Below, piece by piece: positions 1 through 48,000 of a DNA stretch of 64,000 nt (within the stretch, counting starts at the first letter, position 1; the number at the start of each line of letters is the position of its first letter). Below the pieces are notes generated by a model, which worked only from the letters and a program-made list of their open reading frames with translations, searched no databases and was not told the DNA's origin. The position numbers and the translations under genes were made by a program. The DNA is from Rhea pennata (Eukaryota > Chordata > Aves > Rheiformes > Rheidae). Location of the stretch: contig NC_084668.1 in the NCBI RefSeq assembly GCF_028389875.1, positions 29,990,993-30,054,992 of the forward strand, written 5' to 3'.

Positions 1-658
1 GTGTGCTGAGCAGTACATAAATAACTACTACAGCTCCCCACAGGGATGTGAAAGATGTTGGCTTTGACAAACTGCACAGTGAATCAGCAGCAGAGTCAAG
101 GACAGAATCTGTTTCCTAGACAAACCCTGCAACCTGCTGTTCTGCTTCTCCCATTATCCTTCTTGACAAAGAGATACTTTGGACATGGTCAAAAGTAGTC
201 TCTGTTCTAACAATCTGCTATGCAAACGCTTACTGACTCTGAGGCTTGATTGCTCAGACCATTTCATAGCTGCCTAAGCCAGCAATGCAGCAACACTAAA
301 GCTGAACAGCCAAATGATGCAGTTGCTCTTCAGCTTTGCTAATGTCAGTATTAAATGTATTTTGAACTCTTTTTTTTTTTAATGAACTAGTGCAATCTTT
401 TCACTGTCTTGTTACCAGATGGGTAAAAGAAACATAAGGACACTGTGCTAACAGAGCACAACTGCTCTGCTGTTTCCTTTGTTTAATCTTGGTGCCCTTA
501 AGTTTCTCTGACATACCAGAACCTGGAAAGCAAAAATTGGTAGCAAGCTTAGAAGTGCTCCCTGGGCTGCTGCTGCATAAGCTTTTCTTATCTACACAGA
601 AGTGACACAACAGTGAGTCTGCATATTATTAAGTGATGTTTCTAATATACACTCTTAC
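1..658 (-). other. HIBCH: HIBCH intron 13 (partial)
   Basis: Non-coding sequence downstream of exon 13 on the minus strand. I checked it for the final HIBCH exon and did not find it. There is a short T-run at about 370-380. Nothing else stands out. Confidence 0.8.
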
Positions 659-34254
<33,596 letters not shown>

Positions 34255-34362
34255 GGCAGCTACCGGCGCCCCCCAGCGACGTCACCGCCGCGCCGGAAGC
34301 GGCGGGGCGGGAGCCGCGGAGAGCGGCACCGAGGCCAGAGCGTCACCTCCTATTTCCTTCCT

Positions 34363-34382
34363 CCCCCCCCCCCCCCCCCCCC
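34363..34382. repeat. C20 homopolymer at the HIBCH promoter
   Basis: Twenty consecutive C on the plus strand, so G20 on the HIBCH sense strand, ending 109 bases upstream of the ATG. Its length is likely to vary between individuals and to be error-prone in sequencing. Confidence 0.9.
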
Positions 34383-37300
34383 AACGGTCGCTGCGGCGGC
34401 GCGCGCCGCCCGCCGGCTCGGCGGGGGACAGCACCGCCCCTTTCCCAACGGCCGCTGCGCGGCGGGCGGGGCCGGCCCCTGCCGCCGTAACGGCCGCGGG
34501 GCCGCTCGCCGGCCTCCCGCCTGCAGCGCGGCCGGGGCGGTGTTAACTCCTAGCTACCATCTCGTGACGTAGCGAGGTCAGCGCTGGCTGTTCACGTTCA
34601 TATGAACAAACACACACATTCCTATAAACAAACGAAATAGGCAAAACTTCACAGCAAAATTACATCACCAAGGCAAAAGATCTGAGCTCTCAGAAACGCT
34701 TCTAGAGAAGTCCCCAGAGGGCAACCTTGCTCTTCTTTTTGAGAAATTGTTTGGGCCCCGTGCAGTAACTGTCAGGGTAAACCACTAAATGGGCACAAAA
34801 AAAGCCATGGAGTACTTCTGTATTACGCAGTTGAGGTTTTCAGTCTTGTGAACAAAAATGATGGAGAGCGCTGACCTGAAGTGCTTTGCAGGCATTAGGA
34901 GACTGCCTGTCAAAAACTAATTAACTGCAGAATTTGTTAGGCTGTTCAAACTAATCTAACTGTGTCTCAGATTACGTGATCATCAAAGATGCAGCATGTT
35001 AGTGTCACCTTGAATATATACTATGGCATATGCTGTTTTACAGAAAATACCATGCAGTTAAATCTAAACCAGCCCAAATGACACTGAATTACCATGGTGG
35101 ACAAAATCTGGACCCTTATTTAGATTCATATTTTTAAAATGATTCTTTTAGATGATAGGATAGGTCTAGGTCTCTCATCCAGGCATAATCAGGTTATGGG
35201 GAGTTTGATAGGCAGGTAACATTTTTGTACTTTATGTCTTTTATCTGAAAGTCTCTATGCAGCTCACAGACAAGTGCGAACAGTACCTTTGCGTAGGTGA
35301 AACCTTTTGCTAACCTCATTGTAGAAACGAGGAAGTCGGTGCTTGGAGACTAGGCTCCGGTAGGAGCAGGAGGAGACTCCCTGGAAATGCTGAAAATCCC
35401 TTAGAAGCTCCCTCCGGCACACCGAGGGCACGGCTGTGACCGGGATGTGGCTGCACAGGATGTCTGAGTCTGGAGTCAGTCACCCTTTCCTTATCCTGAT
35501 TTCCCCCGCTGCCTTCGGAGTAGATAACGATGCAGACCTGCCTTTCTTTCGCGGCTCCCGGCTGTGTCTGACCTGGAGCCTGCTCGTTTGCACACAGCGC
35601 TGTCACAAGCGTTCTCTTGAAACACCTGCTGACCCTTTCCAAGGTGCTGGCACTGAATGCACACATAATGTTTTCTTTCTCTGTCTTTCTTTTTTCTACC
35701 AGTTTCAGGAAGAAGGGATCGTGACAGAAGAGCCATCTTCTTTTGGCCTAGTGTTCTACTTCATTTTAGAACATGACAGTGATGGTTTGTGTATGCCTGT
35801 GAATAGACTTCCTTTTCTCGTACATGTTAGAAAACTACAGTTTCCTCACAGACCTCCCATTTAATGAGTGCAAGCCAGTCCAAAGCCAGGTCTAAACAGT
35901 AACTCAAGTAACATCTTTGTTTTTAATAGTCCTTCTGCAAAAACCCCTTTTCTGCAGAGAGGAATATCAAAGTGAAAATAATTTTAGAAAGAAAGTAACT
36001 CATATGTAGAAATAGGAAAAAGAATGAAAATAATCGAATTACATAAAAATAAACTGAGTGACATGACCTTTAACTTGTGACTTTATGGATGATATTGTTA
36101 TAAGCAAAGATGGCCGCAGGAAACAAGATATTTTGGGATGAAAAGCATCCCTAGTAAACAAGTCTGGAACTTGGGAATACAACTGCAGCAGCCAGAAGGA
36201 TAGGCAGGTTGTAATTCTTCCCCCTTGGAGAAATTTCCTGACAGTCTGTTCAGCAGGTTTGTAAAGAGAAAATAAATTGCAGACTGTAGGAGGACTTCAG
36301 AGTTGAACAGATGTTTTGGGTTTTGTTTTTGTTTTTTCTTTCAGAAAAAAAAATGTAACTTCAGCATCGAGATGTGGGAGCTCTTGCTCATGAGAGGGAT
36401 TCCAAGAGCAGCTGCATGCTCTATGGCACCTATTTATGTATGCCTCTAATTAATGATTAATTTGTATCTCTCTCTCACTTGCCTCTGAAGGCTCCTAGTA
36501 TAGGAGCCTTCATTACCAAGACAAGGTAATGAATAGTACAAGCAGTTAATGCTGTCCTGTGCTCCTGTGTCTTGGCTTGCTGCAAGTTTAACCTTGTCCT
36601 CTACTAGTCTAAGAGCTAATGTCTGAATTTTCTGATAGTGTGGGTAAGGAAGTGCATCCCTACAGTGCATGAAGGCAAAGAAAAATGAGTTTGTGTAAAG
36701 GCTTGAGGAACAGAATAGGAAGTCTTTCAGTTCATTCGAGATAAGTGGTTATTACTGTACTGACAAGGAGTCTTCAAATTGGTTTTTCTTTTTTCTCCTC
36801 TGCCCAGTCCCAATTGGCAATACTATAAAACACCTCTATGGATGACACAGGCTCAGATTGGTTGCTTCAGCATGGACACCAAGTACTAAGGGCTCAGGTC
36901 TGCAATGGATAATCTTCCATTGGCTTCAGTGACAGTAGGAATAGATTTAAATAAGCAGAAAACCAGTTTGTCCTTGCACACTGTAAAAATAGATCAGCCA
37001 GAGCAGAACTGAAACCTAGGAGTACATACAATGTGGAGAAGCAGGTTTTTGCTTTTGTCTGTACTGTGGCTAATCTCGTGGGACCAGACTGCATTCCCCG
37101 GGGCTTTTACTCACTTTTGATACATTTGAAGTCGGAGATTTGGGATGAGAGCATTGCTAATGGTGTTGAGCAGTAAATTTCTCCTATAGCAAGAAGGTGT
37201 GTGAGAGAAAAAAAAAAACAAACTTTTTTTTTAACTAATTAATCTGTATCTTATCAGTGGGGAGAAGTTTGGAAACAGATGAAAGCCAAGCCATAATGAA

Positions 37301-40300
37301 ACTGTGCAAGTGAAGTAGTCTCCATTTTTGTTTGGCCTCAGAGGAAGCAGGGGGAAATGTGGGGGTGGCTGCTTGCTGCAGCAGATGCCGCCGGGTGGCC
37401 ACGACGGCTGGAGAGCAGCTCCTCTGCAGGGAGGGCCTCCACCAGCACGCTCTCCCTCCCTGTAGCACTGCTGGCACCCTGAGGTTAGGCGGCACCCTGG
37501 TCAAACTTCCTCCTACGTCTTCTTCCTCTGCTGCCACAAGCAATCTGTCACTCCTCCCTTCAAACCACTCTCCACCTACGTACCAACGTGTTCCTGTGAG
37601 GAGCACCCTCTTCCCTCCCTCCTTCACACCCCACATGTCTCTTCTTGTTAGCAGAAGAAAAATGCCATCTTCCTAGAGAGCTGGTCATCCCTGAGCGTGG
37701 ATTTGAGACTGAAGGCGTTCGAAGCCTTTTACAATCAGAGCTCTGAAAGCTCTATTTGCAGGTCTATTGTGGTAGTTTTTCATTTGCATGTAATTATACA
37801 TATGCAGGTGGGAAGAGGCGATTTGCCTCCCACTTGCTCAGCTATGCCTCCCTTCCTGAGAGGACTGCTGCCTTCCCTTCCCGCTCGCAGCCTCCCACGC
37901 AACCCAGCACCGCGAAACGCTGCAGAAAACTGACCAGCTCCCAACCCGCCCACCTGAGGAGGAGGAGCACCAGCAGCAGCAGCAGCACATTTTTCACTCT
38001 TTCTGCTTTTTGAACACAGTTAAAAAGAGCTGTAGCGTGGGTGGAAATAGCTGTAGGGAGCATGTGTGGGAACGGGGCCCAAGGAAAGTGAATTTTCTGC
38101 TGGTAGGACAGTTACTTTGGGAAGAAAAGGCAAGGGTGTCATATTGCGTAGGGTGCCTTTGGATGTGTAATTAGTTCTTAAGGTTGAGGTTCTCAGGTCT
38201 GGAAAAAAGAAACTATTTCTTTTCCGCTGGTAGTCCAAGTGAGGATGCAGTGGCAGCACGCACCCCTCACTCGGGGCCATTTGCCTACGAGGCTTCAGGA
38301 CCTTGCCCAGCAAGTGATATTTGTTGTGTATGTATCTCTTCATGTCATCATGTCTCCTGTTCTGCCTGCAATGTATGGGCTTGATACAGTGGGATTCAGA
38401 ACTGCCTGTACATAGGGAGAGAAGAAGGTACATGTTTTTCACATGCTGTGAGTCTGTATTTCAAAATATCATCCCTGCGAGACCTCTTGAAATAGCTCTA
38501 CCAGAGTATCAGTTGATTCAAGATGATTTACTCCAAATTTGTACTTCTATAAGAAATTAAATTCAAGTTTATTAACAGGATGTTATTTGAGACTTTGTTT
38601 GTATTACACGAAAATAGGAGTGAAACTAGTATGGCAAAACAGACCTTGTAAGACTAGTAGTATACAGTGCAAAATGGTACCACTGTTTCTTAAGAAATAC
38701 CACAAGTAGACTACAAGAACCAAGGTACAGAACAGCTTTTTTGGATTCAGACTCAGTTTGACTTACCTAGAGTAAAGCTTTTACAATATATAATTCCGAT
38801 CAATTTTGCCCTAACTTTGGGTTAGTCACATTAATTCTTCTCAATCCAAAACTTTACTGATACATTTATTACAACTAGATTTATCTAGATTTTCCCAAAA
38901 ATATTACTGATGCAGAATCTTACATCAAGATGTAGTCTGTAATGATTTGAAGAGGTGAAAACAGTATGTAACAGGCAATTATTGAATTTTGAGAAATGAT
39001 ACTTTCAAATTATAGCAGATTTTTCAAAAATATTCCATAGGGAATCTAATCTACTCCTAATGACTAGAAGCCTGGTTTGGTATGGTTGGGGCCCTGTGAA
39101 GTAACTTTCTCTCAAGGAAATGAAGTGCACACTTGAGTGCACAATCCTGTCAAAAGGCAACTTTCTTTCCCAGCAGGACATGGTAGTATCTCATCACATG
39201 GACCATGACTGCACAGATTCAAAACAGTAGAGAACTGGGCTTGCAGACTTCAATACCTCTGACCAAAGTCTATAGCTCTGGAGATTTTTCCCAAAGTAAA
39301 ATGAAAAACGTAGGTATAATTCTTCCACTGATTAGCTCAGAAACAAAGGAAATTATGAATAACCCTAACACATCTGTGCATGACAAAGATCAGTTGATGG
39401 ACTTGTGTTAGCAAGAGCTAGAGAAAAAGAGTCAATGGAGGTATAACCTTAATGGAACTAATTACCTAGATGTTTTGAAAGTCTTATTTCTGAACGACTT
39501 CAATGATTAATATGTTAAATATATCCTTATAACCTTCCACTGATTCTTGTGTAACTCATAATTATTATCTACTGGAATTGCATACCCACACTGAGGAGGA
39601 AAAATATTCCGAATGGTAAGTTCATGTCACTTGATTAATTTCCTTCAAAACATTGCAGTAATTCCTTTGTCAGTGCATTTTTAAGCACTATTGACCCACT
39701 TACAATTCTATTCCGCATTTAACATGGGTTCAATTAACTTTAAAGGTAATGCTTATGACACCTTTTATATCAATGAATGTAATTAAATTTTATATGCAGA
39801 TTATATGCATATCTTGCCAGTTACTGTTAGCCTGGATTTTTCCTCATGTGATCAGTTGAAATGGAACTATATTACTCAAGAAGCAGGAAAAAAAAAACAT
39901 TTAGAATAATTTAAAATCCATTTTAGAAAATGTAATTTTTTAAAAAAATATTTTTTATGTAAAATTGTTATTGGCCTCACTGTTAAATCTGCTGTTCAGT
40001 GGGAACGTTGTGAGCTTTGGTATTGAGTTGTCCCATAGGCCATTTCTTCTCAAGGGTCGTAGTTGCCAATGAACAACTAGATAACTTATTTTGTTTCAGT
40101 CAAAATCACAGTGAGCTAAGCACAAAAGCACTGACACTAATTAATAGCTTTTTGACAGTCCAGGAATTTGATGAGTACAAAGAGTGTCTCAGATGTTTCT
40201 TCTAAGAGTTTGTTGCTCTAAATTAAAGTGAGTCTCTTCAGCAGGGCAGTTTGGCTGACAGCTTGACAGTCAGTATCTTATTAAGTGAATGTGTGTGTAT

Positions 40301-41165
40301 TCAAACCTTTCTAAGTTACTCATCTGACACATTGCTTGGATATTATTTTTCACTTGAAAAGTTCTACATTTGGTTTTAAAAGTCAATATTAACATTATTT
40401 TTCTTTTTTTTCTTTTTCTTTTTTTTTTTAATTCTGGAGTACAACTGAATTTGTTATATAAAATAAGGCATCTGAAGAACATTGCTTAGGGGAAAGATAC
40501 CTCATCTGATGCCACAAATGATGGAAAGGACAGAGCAGAGCAGATTGGAGAATTTAAAAATGAGGAATAAAATAGGTCAGCAGAAAAAACAGAGGTCTTG
40601 AAGCCATTAAAAAGTAGACACATATTGTTAATTTCTGCAGATAGATTCTGTTCCTAGTCTAAATTACCAGCCTCCACTGCGGGGTTATTGTGAGCAAGTA
40701 CTAGTTTCAATGCAACCTGATTTACTAGCTCTCTACAACTACGCATAATTATTAATCTTGTGGAAAGGATGTGTAGCGTGCCAGAAGGGAAGCTGTTTTT
40801 TAAAAGAAATATGATCATCCTGGATCATAAACAAACTGCTCACAATGGACATGTGAGGAAGAGAATATTTGGTGGCTGGGATGGAGGTTTGCATTGCTAA
40901 GAGCATATGTGAATATGTAATTATTTCAGAAATAACATGCTACTCAGTGTGATTTAGTCATACTTTGACACACCTCTGTCTGCCAAGAAATATACAGACA
41001 CTACCGTATGAAACTGTTGCTAAGAGCACAGGATCAGGGGTGAGAAGATGTTATTGTATGGTTAACTGCAGGAGTTAAGAGCAGCGTTTCAATCTGGAAC
41101 CAGCAAAGATAGAATTAAAGGCTGCAGTTCCCCCTAGGAGAGGTGGCAGCACATAGAATTAGTTG

Positions 41166-41170
<5 letters not shown>

Positions 41171-41197
<27 letters not shown>
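41171..41197. repeat. T27 homopolymer
   Basis: The longest homopolymer in the window, 27 T on the plus strand. Neither flank matches a known retroelement body. Confidence 0.9.
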
Positions 41198-44100
41198 GGC
41201 AAAAATAATACACTTTAAAGAGTTATATTATTGATACTTTTAGCCTAAAATTTTCAAACAAAAAAGGAGAAAATTCTGGTCAACACCAAGAAAAAACATC
41301 TTTTATTTGTTTTCTGATAAAATTAAATAATTTCTAGGAAAGCAGAGACTTTCTGCAAAACTATTAATTTAAAGAAAAAATTTGTTCTCAACCTGAAATT
41401 TTAATGGAATTTTTTCCCCTCATAACTGAGCAAGAGCATCATGAAATATATTTGGACTGTGTATTACCTTTCCTGGGCCCCCACGAGCATCCCTAGAGCC
41501 TTTGTGAGACTTCTGGAACATTCACAACAGCCTAGTTTCTTCCTAGCAGAAGCCAGCTGAATTTTGCAGCTAAAGTGGTCTACCATTTAAATTACAATAG
41601 ACAGATACAGTTATCAGCACTCTTTAAATCATCAGAAAAGGCAGACATGGAGAAGTAAATTTATAGTTTCTTAAACCCCTCCATGGAAAAGACAAATATT
41701 TACTGATAGTCTCATTTTAGGACTCTTGCCTTACTTGAAAGTTTTAATTAATCTACAAGAAAAAGCAAAAAGTTCATAATAACACCTTGTTTCATGTAAT
41801 CTAGAAGCTACTAAATGGGCTATTAAGATAGATCAGCTGCTGAGATCCATAGTTACATTTTAGCCATAAATTAATTAACCTCAGATATTTGGGTTCAGGC
41901 AAGTCGTTTCACTATTCTGCTTCAGTTTTCACATTTATGAAGTGAAGAGAGTAATGTTTGCTGTTGTCATTGTATTACCAGAATTAACCAACTATGGTGG
42001 AAACAGTGAGATGCTATATACTAGTGATTCCAAATGGCATGTTGTTTGGCATCTTGTCATTGCCTAAATGAGATCTATTACTGAACAAAAGGGTAAGTAC
42101 TGTTTGTTTATACGTTTGCAGCTCATATATAATAAAATGCTGTATAGCACAATGGCCTAGGATTATGGGATCTAGAGGAAGAGCGTTCAGAAAACATGTA
42201 CATTCAATATTTGTGGTGTTTTACAAATCAATATATAGAGTGTATTTTTCCCCTTCCTTTAAAAAAATAAACAAAACAAAAGAAAACTTGATCTGTAAAC
42301 TGTTAAAAATGGATATCCAATCACTGTTTTTTAAATATATTAGAAAGAAGGCTTTTTAAAATTATTTCTAAATAAATAATTTGACCACTTCTCCACATAC
42401 AAGCCTGTAATGCTACCATCTGTCAGCGTTACCCAACTCTGTGGAATGAAATGAGGACGCCTTTCAGCAACGGAGAAACAAACCCATGCTGTGTTAAGCG
42501 TGCACTCATTTAGCCTCTTTCTCCCTTCCCCGGGAGGGAGGAATTCTTTTTCCTTCTGAGATTTCCCACTGATCTGAGAGTTTCCCACCTTCTTCACTTC
42601 TTAAGAACAAAAAAGCCTAGTATTTTCAGAATTAAAAAACCTAGAATTCTTTGAGGCCATCCAGTATGCAATTTTAGGCAAGTTTGTAGGGTATTTTCAC
42701 AAGCAGTCAGTTCTGGTTTGCAGCAAGTCATTTGCTTTTGATGCTTATTCACAGTAAGAGGTCATAATGCTTGGTAGGTAACATAATTATTCACTGCAAA
42801 ATGACTGCAACAAGGTATTGCTGCTGCGTAATAACAGAGGCAGATCTCTGAGAATCCGCGTTATTTCTAGAAGGTGAAGGAAAACATCCTCTCTACAAGA
42901 TGTCATTTCACCTTAACTACCTGTAAATTTTGTATCAAAGATGTTGATGACCCATGCTGTATAACGATCATCTTTCTTGCACTATAATCTTTCACACCTT
43001 ATTTTTCACCTAAAAGCTAAAATGTAGGCAACACTGACCTACCTCATAAAAATAGTAACTCAGACATGTTTGTAAAGTGCAGGCCTGAAAATAGTAAAAA
43101 TGTAAGTTCAACTCTCCAGAACCCAAAACTGATTTTCACTTTCCACCTCTCTCCTTTTCTCGGATAGGCCTCAACTAATTAGTTCTCAGCTTCCCAATAA
43201 CTAATTCCTCCTTTTAAGCTTTTCAGGTGTAAATGCACTCTGCTTGTTCAGCCACTGTTGTTGCAAGGAGAAGATCACCTCCACCCAGCTCAGAGTCCAA
43301 AGGTTTACCAATTTTGTTTAGCTGATAAATCTAAAGGTGTGTAAGATAAGATAGGATTTGTAAACCAACTGCTGCACTATTTTAGTGATACTACATTTAC
43401 TTAAAATTCAGTGCTATTAAGTCAAAGATACTAAAACATTGCAGTTTAAGGTGTTTAAAATTCTTTTCCATTATTACTACTTGAAAGGGTATTTTATGCT
43501 TATGTTATTAATTTAGAAAATATGAGAGAGGTAGAGGTTATATAGGTAGGCTGTATGTCATGTATATTGCATTTATGTCCATAGACATTTTCATTTTGAG
43601 CAAAGGATATTATAAATGACCCAGCTTATTTGAGAATTTTTAGGACTGAAAGTCCTATTTCTGAGAGTGTTGTCTGAAGGTGTTGTAGGTGTCAGGAGGC
43701 CTGATTCTCACCTAGCCTCTACAATGCCCAGGGTAGTTTAGTTTTTAATTCCAATACAACTTGAATATAAAAAAGACTGTGGTTCAGAGCTAATAGCGTT
43801 TGCACTCTTTATACTGACAGAAGGGAGTGCAGGTGCTCCAAAGCACGGAGAAGCCAAGACTATAAGCTTTCTTTAACATTTCCCCTTCTTGTTGCTAACA
43901 GTAGCCGGGGCTACAGAAGACCCAAATAATTGTTTCAATTACTGCTTTTCTGACTTAGACCTAAATAATGTTAAGAAGCAGCTAGCTTCTGCTAGCTTAC
44001 CCTGACCCCTCTTTTCATCGGTCCTATTGCTAAAAGAAGTGCACTAATATATATGCTAAATGTGTAACTACATTAGAAGGGCTTTACAGAATAGGAAAAA

Positions 44101-44389
44101 CGTCTTCCCAACTCAGCTATTTTTTATGACAAAGCATGACAATCAGTAGTACCTCACACTGTGGCCTAGGGAACAGTGACGGTCCATGAAACCATCAGTA
44201 GTCCATAGGTGATCTGCAAAAACGGATCTAGTGTTTACTTGAAATATTAAGAAATATTTAAGGTAAGAAATTTGATGTTTTGAAAAACTGAGGGGAAAAT
44301 AATCTATGATACTAATATTTGAGAGCAATTGATTTACCGTTATTCTAATTTTCTTTATTTACTTGCCAGAGATTCCAGCTATTAGAAAC

Positions 44390-45022
44390 TGAAAGAGATG
44401 GGAACAACTCTGCTGAGTGAGACTGAAGGTCCATCTAGCCAAAACCAGCCATAAAGGGCTCCCTGGGGAAAAGTAAGAACAGGGCAGGTAGACTGGGTCT
44501 CTGTTTTCGGCTCCAGGGATTCCTGAGTTGCAAGTATATTTTTGTCTGGGATTTCTTTCCATTTAGCTTTCCTGGAATTTCTCTTCCATGTTTCTGTCCC
44601 GCCTCCCCTGAAGCTTGTGCAGATGTCTAGCAGCCCCAGCGTCCTTGCAAGCAGTCCCACAAGGATAAAAGCCAGTGCAGGGAAAATGCCTCCCTCCCCT
44701 TTCCCCCCTGCACTGATTTTGTTTGGGCCTAGTTCCCTCCAGTTTCATTTGATGTCCCCTAACAAAAATATGAGAAGAAAGAGTAAACCCATCCACTTCT
44801 TCCAAGTCATTCATGAATTTGTAAATCCATCATATGCCCACTAAGTTGCCTCTTTCCAGACCAAAGAATATCAGACTGAGCTGTTCCAGGCAGATGCTTC
44901 GTTCTATAGTTTTGATCATTCTTCTCCTAACCCTTTCCAGTTCTACTATGCTCTTTTTGAAACAAGGAAATCATACTGGTTTTCTCAGAGAATTCATCTG
45001 GGATCCATGTCTCAAATTCTCT
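44390..45022 (+). repeat. Ancient amniote interspersed repeat (decayed, family name uncertain)
   Basis: Two parts are recognisable. Near 44,425-44,450 is GACTGAAGGTCCATCTAGCC. Near 44,880-44,960 are GAGCTGTTCCAGGCAGATGC, ATAGTTTTGATCATTCTTCT and CTAACCCTTTCCAGTTCTAC, followed by a CTTTTTGA-type tract. These resemble a common old repeat of reptile and bird genomes whose consensus reads like ...CATTTTTGTTGCCCTTTTCTGAACC. The family looks CR1-like but I cannot name it firmly. No coding capacity. Confidence 0.6.
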
Positions 45023-48000
45023 AAAAAAGATCAGTATAGTTGGCTCAAATAGAATTTTCTTACCTTTCAATTGTTTTTGCACATATAATAAATATATTTT
45101 TAATGCCCATAAGTACTGTGATATTAGTTTTGAGGCTTCTGGTAACAAACAGTTAACAGCATTCTGTAGCAATATCAGAAATCTTCAGGGAGCAAGTTTG
45201 TACCTCCAGAAAAGCAGCTAAAATTGTCTAAACCTGCAGGCAACAGGAGACCTTTTCTGAACTATTAATAGAAGGGGGAAGAAATGGGAAAGAAGAAACG
45301 GAATTGGTAAATGATTTTAAAAAGCAGAGATATTTAAAATTCATAGCTGATGTGCTCATTTATGAAGTTGTGAAATATGGCTTAGAAAAAAGGTAAGAAA
45401 TGTTAATACTGTTAGATAGGCAAAGATTATTTTTCGGCTTTTGTCACTTCCCTGTATTTTTTTTCTTTCCTCGCCCAAGCATTTCAAAGGCATATCCCCC
45501 AATGACTCATCAATTTGCTGTCTGCTTGAGGTTTGGAAATAGCTGAGATGTTATAAATAGATCGTGATCTGCAAGAGACAAAGAGAACAGAAATACTGTG
45601 AAAGGTTAGCTGAAAAATTTAGATGTGGAACAAGATTTCAAACATATCTCAGTGTGGAAGTACTCGGTCTGAAATGTTTTATTCAATGCAGCAGAGGGAC
45701 CTGTGTTCACTGCAGAGCAGCACGGAGCAGCCGAATGGAAGCAGCCGGGACTTCTGTGGTGGTACAGGGCCCTGAAAGGCAGCGTTTGCTTACTGTGAAG
45801 CTAAATTACTAATTAAGAGCTAATTAAACGTATAAATATTGTAAAGCCACTAATTCAGCATATATATGTTTTACACAGTACTTTTTCTGGCACTACTCAT
45901 TTATTTTGAACTGGTAAAATTCTTCAAGGTCACTCCGTTTTTCCATTTGTCAAACAAAATGCCTTAACTTTACTGAAGTGCCTTGGCTAATGGTGAAACC
46001 TTATCCTTGTCCAATGAGGCAGGAAAAAAGCTAGAACTAGAAAGCAGTCTAACATTGTTTTGTTTTTGTTTCAGAGTACTTGCTTTGTCAGGTCATTTAA
46101 ATGCTGCAGAAACTTGCAGTCTGCCTTTAAGAGAAGAAGTAGTGGTATATTGAAACTTGATGCCAGGAAGTGTTTTTATTCCTCTATTGATATACATATA
46201 GTTGAGGTCCATATTTTTATCTCCTGACCAGCTAATTCTGTTCCCTGTCAAAGGGAACACACTTTCTCTAGGATGTGTTCCTGCTTTGAAGAGATGTTGC
46301 TTCCTGAAACCATTTTGGGTTTCATGGTAGCTCTATTATGGTAACCGGCTTGACCTAAGCTGTGCATTCTCACTACCTGCCAAATACACTGACATACCAC
46401 TAATGAAAGACCTGGTCTTTGTCCTTGAAGTGAAATTGTGAACCAGTTGTTACTGGTTTCCACAGAAGTTTAGGCTAAGAAGCACTTTGCAGAATCAGGC
46501 TCTTTAAACCTAAATTAACATTCTGTTGAAAACTAAACATATGTTGTTTTTCTTCACAGACAATAATTTAGTTTCCAGGTTTGGAAAAGAAACACTGCTG
46601 GGGAGGAATTGAATGAATTTATTAATGAGCATGGTAAGTATAGAACTATTAATAGCTTCTGAAATTTTGTTTGTGTTATTTTTACCTTCAACTTAAGACT
46701 CAGAAATAAACAGATGTTCTGAGGCTTTCCACAGAGAATACTACAGCATGTTAAGCCCTATTTTAAATACATTGTGATTATCAGTATATTGTAGGAAACA
46801 GGTGAATAGTTATGTTCAGTATTTCTGAAACAATTGATTACATTCATGAAGCCTTTATTCCAGATTGCACTGATAACACTACAAAGAAAGAATCTTGGAT
46901 GTTTTTCATATATTACTAATGAATTTTATTTCCAGTCAGAAGTCTGAATAGAAATCAAATTAGTTGATAATATTATCAGTGTACATTAAAGTCCCTTTTA
47001 CCATTTCATGGCATGGCTAACAAAATAGTTTACGTATTTTAGACGTATTTTAGACAAATAGAAACATTCATGTATTTAAAATTTATTTATTTCACGTTTA
47101 TTTTTGATCAGAGGTACTGCTTTCAGTCTCAGTGTAACTGGAGTCTATGTGGTCCTCACATGACACTGAGGTATTAAGGTCCTTGTTCTTACAGTGAGGA
47201 GTATCATCTTCAGAACTTGTCTGAGAAGGGCATCAGTCATTCACTCATTGTTTTCACGCTTTGGGGGGGGAAGGTTTGAAACTGACCTTAAAATTTAGTT
47301 CAGCTACTAGGATCGCTCAGATGCTGATAAGAAATTAAGATAGGTTAACCAAGAAGTTACACTGGAGATCTTCAGATGAAATAGAAAATAAAAAAGATGT
47401 GTCTGTTTTGGGGGGAAATAAGGCTTAGCTGACACTGTGACTCATGTCTGCAGCAAAAGTGCCACTCACTTCTGCAATTTATAATGAGGCAAATTCAGCC
47501 GTTGAGAACTGGATGTTAGTCCTCTGAAGCTACTGGAGTCAGTCTTAGCTTGAATTTGGTGCAATATGTTTCTCAAGAGAAAAGATGAGTTCACTGCTTG
47601 CACCATTCAAGTGGTTTTCATCAAAAATCACATTCGTGTGTCTTCGTGGTGGTTTGTATATTCAGCTGCATTGTAAAAGACAGGAATTTAATATGAATCA
47701 AAGAAAACAGATGGGTTAAAAACTGCTTTGAGCTATCGTCATTTATTTCAGCTATACAAGTGATGAGAACTGGTCCTTGGATTAGAGGAGGAGAATATGT
47801 AATGCTGTGTAAAACCAAAACTGTTTTCATGACTAATCTTTCAATGTGAAGAGTATTAAATCTTAGCTAAAATTTGTTTTGGTCAAGGAATAATTTGAAA
47901 TGTAATGGTATTGTATTTCCTCTAAGAGCTAATCTTGGAAACTTAATCTAGTTAGAAGCTGAGAACTCTAATTCCCATTGACCTGTGATCAAGTCATTTA

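Noticed and set aside
35436-35864. 142-codon open frame just beyond the HIBCH promoter
   Set aside because: Not similar to any protein I recognise, including INPP1. Overlapping opposite-strand frames of similar length suggest chance.
37235-37636. 133-codon minus-strand open frame in the GC-richer intergenic patch
   Set aside because: Trp/Arg/Pro-rich translation without motifs; the opposite strand is open over nearly the same interval.
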